NCBI GenBank assembly: GCA_031411335.1
Contig: JANOAX010000267.1
Span: 1 to 12,115, forward strand
Direction: 5' to 3'
DNA length: 12,115 bases
From: JAJTFW01 sp031411335
GTDB taxonomy: Bacteria > Bacteroidota > Bacteroidia > AKYH767-A > OLB10
Shown here in pieces: positions 4,980 through 12,115 of this stretch (positions are counted from its first letter, which is position 1; every line of letters begins with the position of its first letter). Both the position numbers and the translations under genes were made by a program. Under the pieces are notes generated by a model that made no database searches, was not told the DNA's origin, and saw only the letters and a program-made list of their open reading frames with translations.

Positions 4980-7900
4980 ATGTTTAAACATATTCTGAAA
5001 TTCGAATTGCGGTATTGGTTTCGACAACCCATGTTGTATATTTTCATTTTAATTAATGCTGCTTTAATCTTTGGTGCTAGCTCTAGTGATTCAATTACGG
5101 TTGGTTCGCAAACAGGAAATGTGCATAAAAACGCACCGTTTATCGTAGAGCAGTTTTATTCCATTATGTCTTTGCTTTCTTTGTTGATGATCACTGCGTT
5201 TTTGAATTCAGCAGCTGCTCGTGATTTTACAGAGAAAACAAGTCAAATTCTTTTTACAACTCCTATTAAGAAAAGAGATTTTTTATTGGGCCGATTTTTC
5301 GGAGCCGTTATCATTTGCATGATTCCTTTTTTGGGTGTTTCCATTGGGAATTTGATTGGTGTGCAAATGCCTTGGCTCGATGAAAGCTTGAAAGGTCCTA
5401 CCATTTGGTCGGGTCATATTCATGGGTTTTTGGTTTTTGTTGTTCCGAATATGTTTTTTGCGGGCGCTGTAATTTTTAGCATTGCTGCACTTACCCGAAG
5501 TACCATCCTTTCATTCGTTGGTTCGATTGGATTGTTGGTGGGATATATTATTTCGCAAAATTTGATTCGTGATATCGATTCTGAAGTGATCGGAGCGATG
5601 CTGGACCCGTTTGGAATGAGAACTTTTTCGGTAGCTACTAAATATTGGACAGTGGATGATAAGAATACCATGTCGATGGGATATGAAGGTCTCCTCTTGA
5701 TGAATCGTTTGATATGGATGGGCGTTGGTGTGTTAGTATTAATTTTTACTTATTATCGATTTAGTTTTTCAGAAAAATTAAGAGGGTCAAAGAAGAAATC
5801 AAATGCAGATAGCATTAGTGAAATCGCTCCTCTGCGTTCATGGGTTCCCTTAATCTCTGTGAAGCCGATCTTTAATTCAAGACTTACAGCGCAGCAAATA
5901 ATAAGTCAAGTAAAGTTGGAAACGATTTCTATTTTAAAGAATACCGCTTTTATTGTGATCATGATTTTTGGTGCTATTAATTTAATTTCTTCGATGTCAT
6001 TTGCTACTTCCCAAGGTTATGGGTTAACCGCATTTCCTGTGACGTATCAAGTGCTCGACATTATTCAAGGTTCCTTTTATTTATTTATTGTTGCTGTTAT
6101 CACTTTCTATACGGGTGTCATAGTTTGGAAAGAACGTGACAATAAGGTGAGTGATATTTATGATGCACTTCCCTACTCTGACTGGATACCCCTCATCTCT
6201 AAAACGATTGCATTGTGGTTGGTGATTGAAACTTTATTAATTATTGGTTGTCTAATTGGCATCGTTACACAACTCCTTCATGGATTTGAAGATATTCGTT
6301 TAGGTGTTTATTTTATTCAGATGATTTTAATTAGTGGAATTAGCTTTTTAGGTTTGATTACGTTAAGTGTTTTTATTCATATTCTTGTCAATAATAAATA
6401 CCTTGGCTATTTTGTATTCATCGCTGTTGTAATTACGAATACTTTTGTTTGGCCGGCCTTAGATGTTGAATCGAATTTGATTCCCTTTGGTAGTAGCCCA
6501 AGTTTAATTTATTCAGATATGAATAAGTTTGGCCCCTTTTTGACAGGCACCTTGGCTTTTGAAATTTATTGGGTACTATTTGGTGTCATGTTATTAATTG
6601 TTGGATTGCTTTTCTGGGTTCGTGGACGTGATGTTAGTTTTAAAATTCGAACAGCAATCGCAAAGCATCGTTTTCCCATGGTGAAATTGCCATTTCTTTT
6701 CGCTTTAGTGGCTTGGGTGGTCTTTGGTTCTTTCTTGTATTATAATTCTAAAGTGTTGAATGATTTTACCACTTCAAAGGAGGATGAAAAATCGCAAGCT
6801 GACTATGAGAAATCATATAAACGATTTGAAACAACTCCACAGCCTCGTGTTATTTCTGTCGACTATCAAATTGATTTATTTCCTGAAGAAAGACGTCTAG
6901 AAGTGAAGTCAACTCAATGGATTAAGAATAAGAGTGCCGAAGTGATTGATTCAATTTTCTTCACAGTCCCCAATGATTTTGAATTTAAGATGGATGTACC
7001 TTCTTCAAAATTAGTATTGAATGATTCTTTGCTGCAATTTCAAATTTATCGGTTGAATAAGGGTCTTCAACCGGGTGATAGTTTATTGTTAACGATGAGT
7101 TCATCTTACCACGCAAGAGGAATTGAAAATGAAGTGAGTAATACTAACATTGTGAGTAATGGTTCTTTCTTTAATAATGGCAGTTTTCTCCCTATGATTG
7201 GTTATCAAGCCAACTATGAAATTCAAGATAAGAATGATCGTAAGAAAAAGGATTTACTTCCTCGTAAGCGAATGCCATTATTATCTAAGGATCCTAAATC
7301 CAGAATGGATAATTACATCAGCAATAATTCTGATTGGGTTACAGTAAAAACTATCTTTAGTACCAGTGATGATCAAATTGCCATTGCTCCAGGCTCATTG
7401 AAAAAACAATGGAAGAAAGATGGACGAAGTTATTTTGAATATGAATTGGATCATTACTCTTTAAATTTCTATTCGTTTTTATCTGCTCGCTTTGAGACAA
7501 AAACAAAGATGCACAAAGGAATAAGTTTGGAAGTGTATTATGATAAAGCACATCCCTACAATGTAGATAAAATGTTAATGTCGATGGAAAAAGCCATCGA
7601 TTACTATACTGAAAACTTCGGGCCATATGCTCACAAGCAAGCTAGAATTATTGAGTTCCCTCGTTATGCCAGTTTTGCGCAAGCATTCCCAGGAACCATG
7701 CCTTACTCTGAATCGATTGGATTTATTGCCAATCTCGAAGATTCAGATGATATCGATATGGTGACTTATGTAGTAGCGCATGAAATGGGACATCAATGGT
7801 GGGCGCATCAAGTGATAGGTCCAGAAATGCAAGGATCTACTTTGCTATCAGAGTCGATGGCGCAATATTCTGCCTTAATGGTGATGGAAAAGATGTATGG

Positions 7901-8561
7901 AAAGGATCAGATGCATAAGTTCCTTCGTTATGAAATGGATCGTTACTTACGGTCACGCGGTACCGAAAGTGAAAAGGAATGCGCCTTGGAGGAAGTAGAA
8001 AATCAAGGTTATGTGCATTATAATAAGGCCAGTGTTATCATGTATTACTTTAAAGACATGATTGGTGAGAAGAATGTAAATGCTGCTCTTAAAAACATGG
8101 TAGATAGTTTCGCATATCGTCAACCACCTTACCCTGGTTCTTATGAATTAGTAGATCGTTTTGATGCGGTAACTCCAGATAGTTTGAAATATTTAATCAT
8201 AGATTTATTTAAAAAAATGACCATCTTTAATAATCGTGTGATGGAAGCATCTTCCAAAAAAGTAAAAGATGGTTATGAAACTACATTTAAAGTACGAACC
8301 GATAAAATGTACGCCGATTCATTAGGCAGAGAAACCAAAGTGGGCATTCATGATTGGATCGAAATTGGAGTTTTTGCAAAGCCCGTCGAAGGAAAGAAAA
8401 TGGGAAGAGCTTTGCATCTTGAAAAACTATTATTCGATAAAATGGAAAGGTCTTTTACCATTCGTACCAAGGAAGAACCTTATCAAGTGGGCGTGGATCC
8501 ATACTATTATTTAATCGATCGTGTACCGTCGGATAATTTGAAGAAGATTACTGCAAACTAA
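4980..8561 (+). CDS. ABC-2 permease fused to a periplasmic M1-family zinc aminopeptidase
   Basis: A 1193-aa polytopic membrane protein. The N-terminal half has two ABC-2 (COG1277-like) membrane units: about six helices within residues 15-265, a basic cytosolic linker (about 268-315), then six more helices up to about 548. A final helix near 565-592 leads into an M1 peptidase-like region from about 618 to the end, presumably exposed outside the inner membrane. The zinc site is HEMGH (934-938) with the third ligand probably E958 in LLSESMAQYSAL. The exopeptidase GxMEN motif is not recognisable; the equivalent region reads AFPGTMPYSESIGF, as I recall for this membrane subfamily. A later Tyr in HYNKASVIMYYF may be the catalytic one. 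I chose ATG 4980 over the in-frame TTG 4971. It pairs with the upstream ATPase. Predicted role: ATP-linked membrane complex with peptide-trimming activity; substrate unknown. Confidence 0.9.
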   Translation: MFKHILKFELRYWFRQPMLYIFILINAALIFGASSSDSITVGSQTGNVHKNAPFIVEQFYSIMSLLSLLMITAFLNSAAARDFTEKTSQILFTTPIKKRDFLLGRFFGAVIICMIPFLGVSIGNLIGVQMPWLDESLKGPTIWSGHIHGFLVFVVPNMFFAGAVIFSIAALTRSTILSFVGSIGLLVGYIISQNLIRDIDSEVIGAMLDPFGMRTFSVATKYWTVDDKNTMSMGYEGLLLMNRLIWMGVGVLVLIFTYYRFSFSEKLRGSKKKSNADSISEIAPLRSWVPLISVKPIFNSRLTAQQIISQVKLETISILKNTAFIVIMIFGAINLISSMSFATSQGYGLTAFPVTYQVLDIIQGSFYLFIVAVITFYTGVIVWKERDNKVSDIYDALPYSDWIPLISKTIALWLVIETLLIIGCLIGIVTQLLHGFEDIRLGVYFIQMILISGISFLGLITLSVFIHILVNNKYLGYFVFIAVVITNTFVWPALDVESNLIPFGSSPSLIYSDMNKFGPFLTGTLAFEIYWVLFGVMLLIVGLLFWVRGRDVSFKIRTAIAKHRFPMVKLPFLFALVAWVVFGSFLYYNSKVLNDFTTSKEDEKSQADYEKSYKRFETTPQPRVISVDYQIDLFPEERRLEVKSTQWIKNKSAEVIDSIFFTVPNDFEFKMDVPSSKLVLNDSLLQFQIYRLNKGLQPGDSLLLTMSSSYHARGIENEVSNTNIVSNGSFFNNGSFLPMIGYQANYEIQDKNDRKKKDLLPRKRMPLLSKDPKSRMDNYISNNSDWVTVKTIFSTSDDQIAIAPGSLKKQWKKDGRSYFEYELDHYSLNFYSFLSARFETKTKMHKGISLEVYYDKAHPYNVDKMLMSMEKAIDYYTENFGPYAHKQARIIEFPRYASFAQAFPGTMPYSESIGFIANLEDSDDIDMVTYVVAHEMGHQWWAHQVIGPEMQGSTLLSESMAQYSALMVMEKMYGKDQMHKFLRYEMDRYLRSRGTESEKECALEEVENQGYVHYNKASVIMYYFKDMIGEKNVNAALKNMVDSFAYRQPPYPGSYELVDRFDAVTPDSLKYLIIDLFKKMTIFNNRVMEASSKKVKDGYETTFKVRTDKMYADSLGRETKVGIHDWIEIGVFAKPVEGKKMGRALHLEKLLFDKMERSFTIRTKEEPYQVGVDPYYYLIDRVPSDNLKKITAN

Positions 8562-8746
8562 AAACATTTTTCATATTTTAATTGTAGGTTCATAAAATTT
8601 ATACTTAACCGCAGCGATAGCAGCGCAAATTGCAGCGATCGCAAAGGTGAGATTATATAGATTTGAAATGGATCACCAATTCCAAGTTGAAATTCACAAA
8701 GCAAAGTTCTTGACCTTAATTTATCAGAACGCAGCAATTCGCCAAT
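8562..8746. other. Convergent intergenic spacer with GCAGCGAT repeats
   Basis: 185 nt between the stop of the permease-peptidase gene and the stop of the opposite-strand flavoprotein gene. It contains GCAGCGAT at 8611-8618 and 8632-8639, with the related GCAGCGCA at 8620-8627, and the start of the 8-nt repeat tract at its right end. No strong intrinsic terminator is visible; only a weak GGTT/AACC hairpin with an inner ATAAA/TTTAT stem lies at about 8588-8610. Confidence 0.5.
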
Positions 8747-8773
8747 TCACCAACTTGCCAATTTGCCAATTCC
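8735..8773. repeat. Degenerate 8-nt tandem repeat running into the flavoprotein stop codon
   Basis: Successive octamers are CAATTCGC (8735), CAATTCAC (8743), CAACTTGC (8751), CAATTTGC (8759) and a partial CAATTCC (8767). They fit the consensus CAAYTYRC shared with the exact tract at 2423-2460. The stop codon (8747-8749) and the last residues GIGKLASW of the minus-strand gene are encoded inside the tract. Confidence 0.8.
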
Positions 8774-9991
8774 TTCCGCGGCTATCCACCCCGATGTCCA
8801 GGCGTGTTGAAAATTGAATCCACCTGTAACGGCATCTACATTGATGACTTCGCCCGCAAAAAATAAACCTGGATACTTTTTAGATTCATAGGTTTTGAAA
8901 TTAATTTCATCTAAGGAAACACCTCCGCAGGTTACAAATTCATCTTTAAAAGTACTTTTGCCATTTACCTTGTATTGTCCATGTAACAATTCGTCGACGA
9001 GTCGTTGTAAATCTTTGTTGGATAAATCAGCCCAATTTATTTGCTGTGTGATGTCGGATTTTCCTAGTAGATAATTCCACAATCTTTTGCTTATCTCATC
9101 AAAAGGAGAAAAAGAATTCACTTGCTTTCTACTTTCTTTGCTCCGTAGGTTTTTCAAAAAGTCCATCAAACTTTGATCATTTTGCTCTGGTAGAAAGGAA
9201 ACCGATAAAGTGAAATTGTAATTCAACGCTTTTAAATCAAGTGCTCCCCACGCGGATAATTTCAGGATAGCTGGACCACTCATTCCCCAATGGGTAATTA
9301 ATAATGGACCTTCTGTTTTAAGTTTCGTTCCATGAATTTTTAGCGAAGTATGTTCAACACTGGTTCCCGACAATTCATGCAAATTCATGTCCTTTACATT
9401 AAAGGTGAAAAGTGAAGGAGCGGGTTCTTCTATTTTAATTCCTAAGGATTTTATTTGATTCCAAATTAATTCACTGCTTCCCGTCGCAATGAGGAGTGCA
9501 TCGGCCATAAATTGTGATTGGTCACTAAAAGTGATTTTCCATTGATTGTTTTCTTGAAGAAATGAACTTACTCCTTGTTGAGTATGAATTCTTACACCTA
9601 ATCGTTGGGCTTCATCTAAAAAGCAATTGATGATAGTTTGCGATGAATCAGTAACCGGAAACATCCGCCCATCTGCTTCCGTTTTTAACGTCACCCCTCT
9701 TTCCTTAAACCATGCGATAGTGTCAATAGGTGAAAACTGTTTGAAGGGTGATGCAAGTTGTTTACTCCCTCTTGGATAAAATTGTACTAATGTGCGGTTG
9801 TCAAAACACGCGTGCGTTACATTACATCGACCGCCGCCTGAAACTTTTACTTTACTTAATAATTGTGTGCTCTTCTCGAAAATATGCACCTCGCAGTGCG
9901 GATCGATTTCGGCAAGGTGTAAGGCTGCGAAAAATCCCGCAGCCCCTCCTCCTATGATCGCAGCCTTTCTGGCTTTTCTATTATCACGCAT
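8747..9991 (-). CDS. NAD(P)/FAD-dependent oxidoreductase, HI0933/BaiN (YhiN) family
   Basis: Predicted cytosolic flavoprotein of the HI0933-like family, 414 aa, close to the family's usual 390-420 aa. The dinucleotide-binding motif GGGAAG is at 14-19, followed by the acidic end of the second strand (FEK, E39). Family-specific motifs are KVKVSGGGRCNVTH (47-60), FYPRGSKQLASPF and, near the C-terminus, FFAGEVINVDAVTGGFNFQHAWTSG, which closes the FAD site. The physiological substrate of most members is unknown; the label aminoacetone oxidase or BaiN in databases should not be taken as function. The start at 9991 places GGGAAG at the normal distance from the N-terminus. The gene lies 38 nt downstream of the M16-like gene on the same strand, so co-transcription is likely. 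Its last eight codons and stop fall in an 8-nt repeat tract, suggesting the C-terminus was rewritten. Confidence 0.94.
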   Translation of the reverse strand: MRDNRKARKAAIIGGGAAGFFAALHLAEIDPHCEVHIFEKSTQLLSKVKVSGGGRCNVTHACFDNRTLVQFYPRGSKQLASPFKQFSPIDTIAWFKERGVTLKTEADGRMFPVTDSSQTIINCFLDEAQRLGVRIHTQQGVSSFLQENNQWKITFSDQSQFMADALLIATGSSELIWNQIKSLGIKIEEPAPSLFTFNVKDMNLHELSGTSVEHTSLKIHGTKLKTEGPLLITHWGMSGPAILKLSAWGALDLKALNYNFTLSVSFLPEQNDQSLMDFLKNLRSKESRKQVNSFSPFDEISKRLWNYLLGKSDITQQINWADLSNKDLQRLVDELLHGQYKVNGKSTFKDEFVTCGGVSLDEINFKTYESKKYPGLFFAGEVINVDAVTGGFNFQHAWTSGWIAAEGIGKLASW

Positions 9992-10029
9992 ACATCGAAT
10001 TCCAAGTAGGAACCGTTGTCAATTCTAAA

Positions 10030-11571
10030 TTATTTTCTAAAAACATCATTCGATTCAACAATCGAAATACTTCCAGCTCGCATTGGAAATGATTTTACGA
10101 TTTCATCTTCTGCCAAAATTTCTTTGGTTAATACTCCTTTTAATGCGTTACTATAACTCATTGGAGAAACCATGCCTTCACGAAGCGAACGTGCTAAGGG
10201 TACCACCTCACTTTTATCGGTGATGATACTCACGAACATATTATCACTTTGCCAGTACTTTTTAATAGCTGCATTTACTTTTTCCAAGGTACATGCTGCT
10301 AATAATTGATCGGCTGAACTCAGCCAATTATCACGCTTGTAAAATTTACTATCCATCAAATAGCCTAATTGTTGTTCTGCAGTTTGGGCATACAGCTTCA
10401 TGTATGAACGTAAAAAGTCGCGTGTTAAATCAAAATCTTCTTGAGACATTCCATCTTTCACTAACAAATTCAATTCGCGAACCGCCATACGTAGTGCAAA
10501 ATGCGCATGTCCAATTTCGATGGAATCTAATTCTGGATATTGTCCTTTCAATCCTTTTGCCGTTTGTACTGGACGAATCCATAGTGAGAAATAATTACTG
10601 CTTCGTGGACATCCAGGGCGAGGTAACATGTTAGAACCACCATTGTTATACCATTCGATATACGAGTAATCACCGTAGTTCATCGAACGTTGTTCGCGAA
10701 TCTTCTGATACAATCTGGAATACGATTTACGATGTTCACCCAACCAACTGTTCGCAATCATTAAAGCAGCAAAATCATCATCAGAACGCGTGATAGGAAG
10801 TTTAAATCCTGTGAAGATGGCAGAACCCAATGCATTGTCTTTTGAAATGATTTCCACTTCCATTCCATTCGATTGACGAGCAACGCCTGGTGTTGGAATA
10901 GTAACTTTTAAAGAGGGTAAAGTGTTGAGCATCGTTTTTAACTTCAATAGAAATTCTGGAGTGTAGTTACCTGCAATTCCTAAAGTCAAATTTTCTTTTG
11001 TGAAATAACTTGAATAATGTGCTTTTACATCTTCTAACGTACAATTCATCACACCATTGGTTGTTCCAGCTACGGGATGTTGGTAATTGGTTCCTCTGAA
11101 TAAAAAGTCTTCTAATGTCTTTTTAGAATACTCTTCATCGGAAGAAGTGCGAATTACTTCGTCTACATAATTCTGCTGATTCGATTTTACACGTTTAAAA
11201 TCTTCCTCATCAAAACGTGGTGTTTGAATAAGTCCCGCTAAGATGGGATAGAATTTATCTAAATGATCTTTATGTACACTAAAAGTAAATATGCTGACTT
11301 CTTTGTCAACAGAAACGCCGTAACTTGCAGCCCAAGGATAAATAATATCTTTTATTTCAGTACTTGAGTATTGTTTAGAACCGCCTTCAGAAATTAAATT
11401 GGCAGTTAAATTAGTGAGTCCAAGTTTAGTTGCTGGATCTGAAATGGAACCGTTTCTAAACATTAATTTTACAACAATAATATCGGACTTAGGCATTTTC
11501 AATTCTACTACTTCCATTGCATTTGCTGCAATGGTAAAGTGTAGAAGTATTAGTAATAATATTTTTTTCAT
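10030..11571 (-). CDS. M16-family peptidase-like protein lacking the zinc motif (non-catalytic partner)
   Basis: Exported M16 (insulinase/processing-protease) homologue, 513 aa including a signal peptide MKKILLLILLHFTIAANA (1-18). It shows the two-domain M16 layout: an N-terminal domain (about 20-230) with FKRVKSNQ and the FRGTNYQHPVAGT segment, and a second domain with ALGSAIFTGFKLP, AALMIANSWLG and SRLYQKIREQRSMNY. Where active M16 enzymes carry HxxEH, this protein has N54-L-T-A57-N58 (GLTNLTANLISEGG), so all three catalytic positions are replaced. Such inactive members pair with an active subunit, as in mitochondrial and bacterial M16 heterodimers. The gene directly upstream, 19 nt away, is an M16 protein too, whose catalytic half is outside the window. 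Likely acts in the periplasm. Confidence in the family is high; the pairing is inferred. Confidence 0.9.
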   Translation of the reverse strand: MKKILLLILLHFTIAANAMEVVELKMPKSDIIVVKLMFRNGSISDPATKLGLTNLTANLISEGGSKQYSSTEIKDIIYPWAASYGVSVDKEVSIFTFSVHKDHLDKFYPILAGLIQTPRFDEEDFKRVKSNQQNYVDEVIRTSSDEEYSKKTLEDFLFRGTNYQHPVAGTTNGVMNCTLEDVKAHYSSYFTKENLTLGIAGNYTPEFLLKLKTMLNTLPSLKVTIPTPGVARQSNGMEVEIISKDNALGSAIFTGFKLPITRSDDDFAALMIANSWLGEHRKSYSRLYQKIREQRSMNYGDYSYIEWYNNGGSNMLPRPGCPRSSNYFSLWIRPVQTAKGLKGQYPELDSIEIGHAHFALRMAVRELNLLVKDGMSQEDFDLTRDFLRSYMKLYAQTAEQQLGYLMDSKFYKRDNWLSSADQLLAACTLEKVNAAIKKYWQSDNMFVSIITDKSEVVPLARSLREGMVSPMSYSNALKGVLTKEILAEDEIVKSFPMRAGSISIVESNDVFRK

Positions 11572-11590
11572 TTTTTAGAGCTCTATTAAA

Positions 11591-12115
11591 TTATTTAATC
11601 GGACAATTTTCATGTCCAGAAATAGTAGAAATGGTAAGTCCAGTTGGAATTAGATACTTTTTAGCTGCTTCCATCATATCATTAGCTGTAACCTTGTCAT
11701 ATAACGCATAAGTAATATTCACGCTTTCTGGATTATTAGTAACCCAAGTGAAAAATGATAGATTGTTGGCAATTTGTGAAGGGCTATCCATTCCCATCGC
11801 GAAACCATATCGCAATCTCGATTTTGCATCCGCAATTTCTTTTTCGGAAAATGGTTTGGTCTTCGCTTCTTCTATGGCTTTTGTAATTTCTTCTCTCACA
11901 TATTGCATGTCTTTTTCATCAACCAAGGATGCTTGTGCACTTGCTAAATAAGGATCTCTAGTAAAGAAAAAATTACCATCCACTGATCTTGCTTTTTGTT
12001 CTGCCACCACCAGTTTATTATACAAAGCTGATTTTTCAGAAAATAACATGGTCATGAATAAGTCCAAGGCTACCGTTTCTGTATTTTTATCGGTATTGAT
12101 GAAAATTACAACTGT
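11591..12115 (-). CDS. M16-family peptidase, C-terminal part (5' end outside window)
   Basis: The frame is open to the right edge of the window, so only the last 174 residues are seen. They match the second M16 domain: TVVIFINTDKNTETVALDLFMTML, then SALYNKLVVAEQKA, the segment FSEKEIADAKSRLRYGFAMGMDSP, and VTANDMMEAAKKYLIP, ending with a short LTISTISGHENCPIK tail. The in-frame TTG near 12065 is not a real start, since homology continues upstream of it. The HxxEH motif would be in the missing N-terminal domain, so activity cannot be judged here. It sits 19 nt upstream of an M16-like protein without catalytic residues, the usual order of active and inactive subunits in bacterial M16 pairs. Confidence 0.88.
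   Translation of the reverse strand, partial: TVVIFINTDKNTETVALDLFMTMLFSEKSALYNKLVVAEQKARSVDGNFFFTRDPYLASAQASLVDEKDMQYVREEITKAIEEAKTKPFSEKEIADAKSRLRYGFAMGMDSPSQIANNLSFFTWVTNNPESVNITYALYDKVTANDMMEAAKKYLIPTGLTISTISGHENCPIK

Noticed and set aside
9748..10028. Plus-strand frames of 69 and 78 aa opposite the flavoprotein start
   Set aside because: Antisense to the highly conserved FAD-binding N-terminus; composition is that of a shadow frame.

Overview
The window looks like AT-rich chromosomal DNA from a member of the Bacteroidota. The evidence is a tmRNA encoding the proteolysis tag GENNYALAA, promoter boxes of the Bacteroidota type (TAnnTTTG) on the minus strand, a secreted protein with the LPVxFxxFxA...YYRLxQTDxDG module typical of T9SS-secreting Bacteroidota, genes without Shine-Dalgarno sites, and a house-keeping gene pair (panB followed by an RluA-type pseudouridine synthase) that I associate with this phylum. 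I cannot name the genus.

Layout from left to right. (1) 1-1123, plus strand: the 3' end of panB overlaps an RluA-family pseudouridine synthase by 20 nt. (2) 1124-1860: a REP-like palindrome (1143-1196) and a single-copy IS200-like Y1 transposase of RAYT type on the minus strand (1218-1631), followed by a spacer that contains a 17-bp copy of the tmRNA 3' end. (3) 1857-2251, minus strand: the ssrA tmRNA with a recognisable -7 box upstream and a hairpin terminator downstream. (4) 2252-2597: a gene-free patchwork of short palindromes and 8-nt tandem repeats. (5) 2598-3818, plus: a secreted protein that appears to start at TTG. (6) 3943-8561, plus: an ABC ATPase followed, after a spacer that is almost entirely one nested inverted repeat, by a very large fusion of two ABC-2 membrane halves with a periplasmic M1 zinc aminopeptidase. 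(7) 8562-8746: a short convergent spacer ending in the same family of 8-nt repeats, which run into the next gene's stop codon. (8) 8747-12115, minus: a partial M16 peptidase, an M16-like partner lacking the zinc motif, and an HI0933/BaiN-type FAD flavoprotein, probably one operon.

How the genes fit together: three blocks are ordinary and conserved (pantothenate/RNA modification, trans-translation, paired M16 proteins). The ATPase and permease-peptidase form a predicted membrane complex that would couple ATP hydrolysis to an exoplasmic aminopeptidase; its substrate is not evident. The most interesting non-coding signals are the 123-nt nested inverted repeat in the ATPase/permease spacer, the tmRNA 3'-end duplication (a possible integration scar), the transposase-linked REP palindrome, and the two related 8-nt repeat tracts. 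I found no CRISPR array, no rRNA, no tRNA gene and no clear new defence system in this window.
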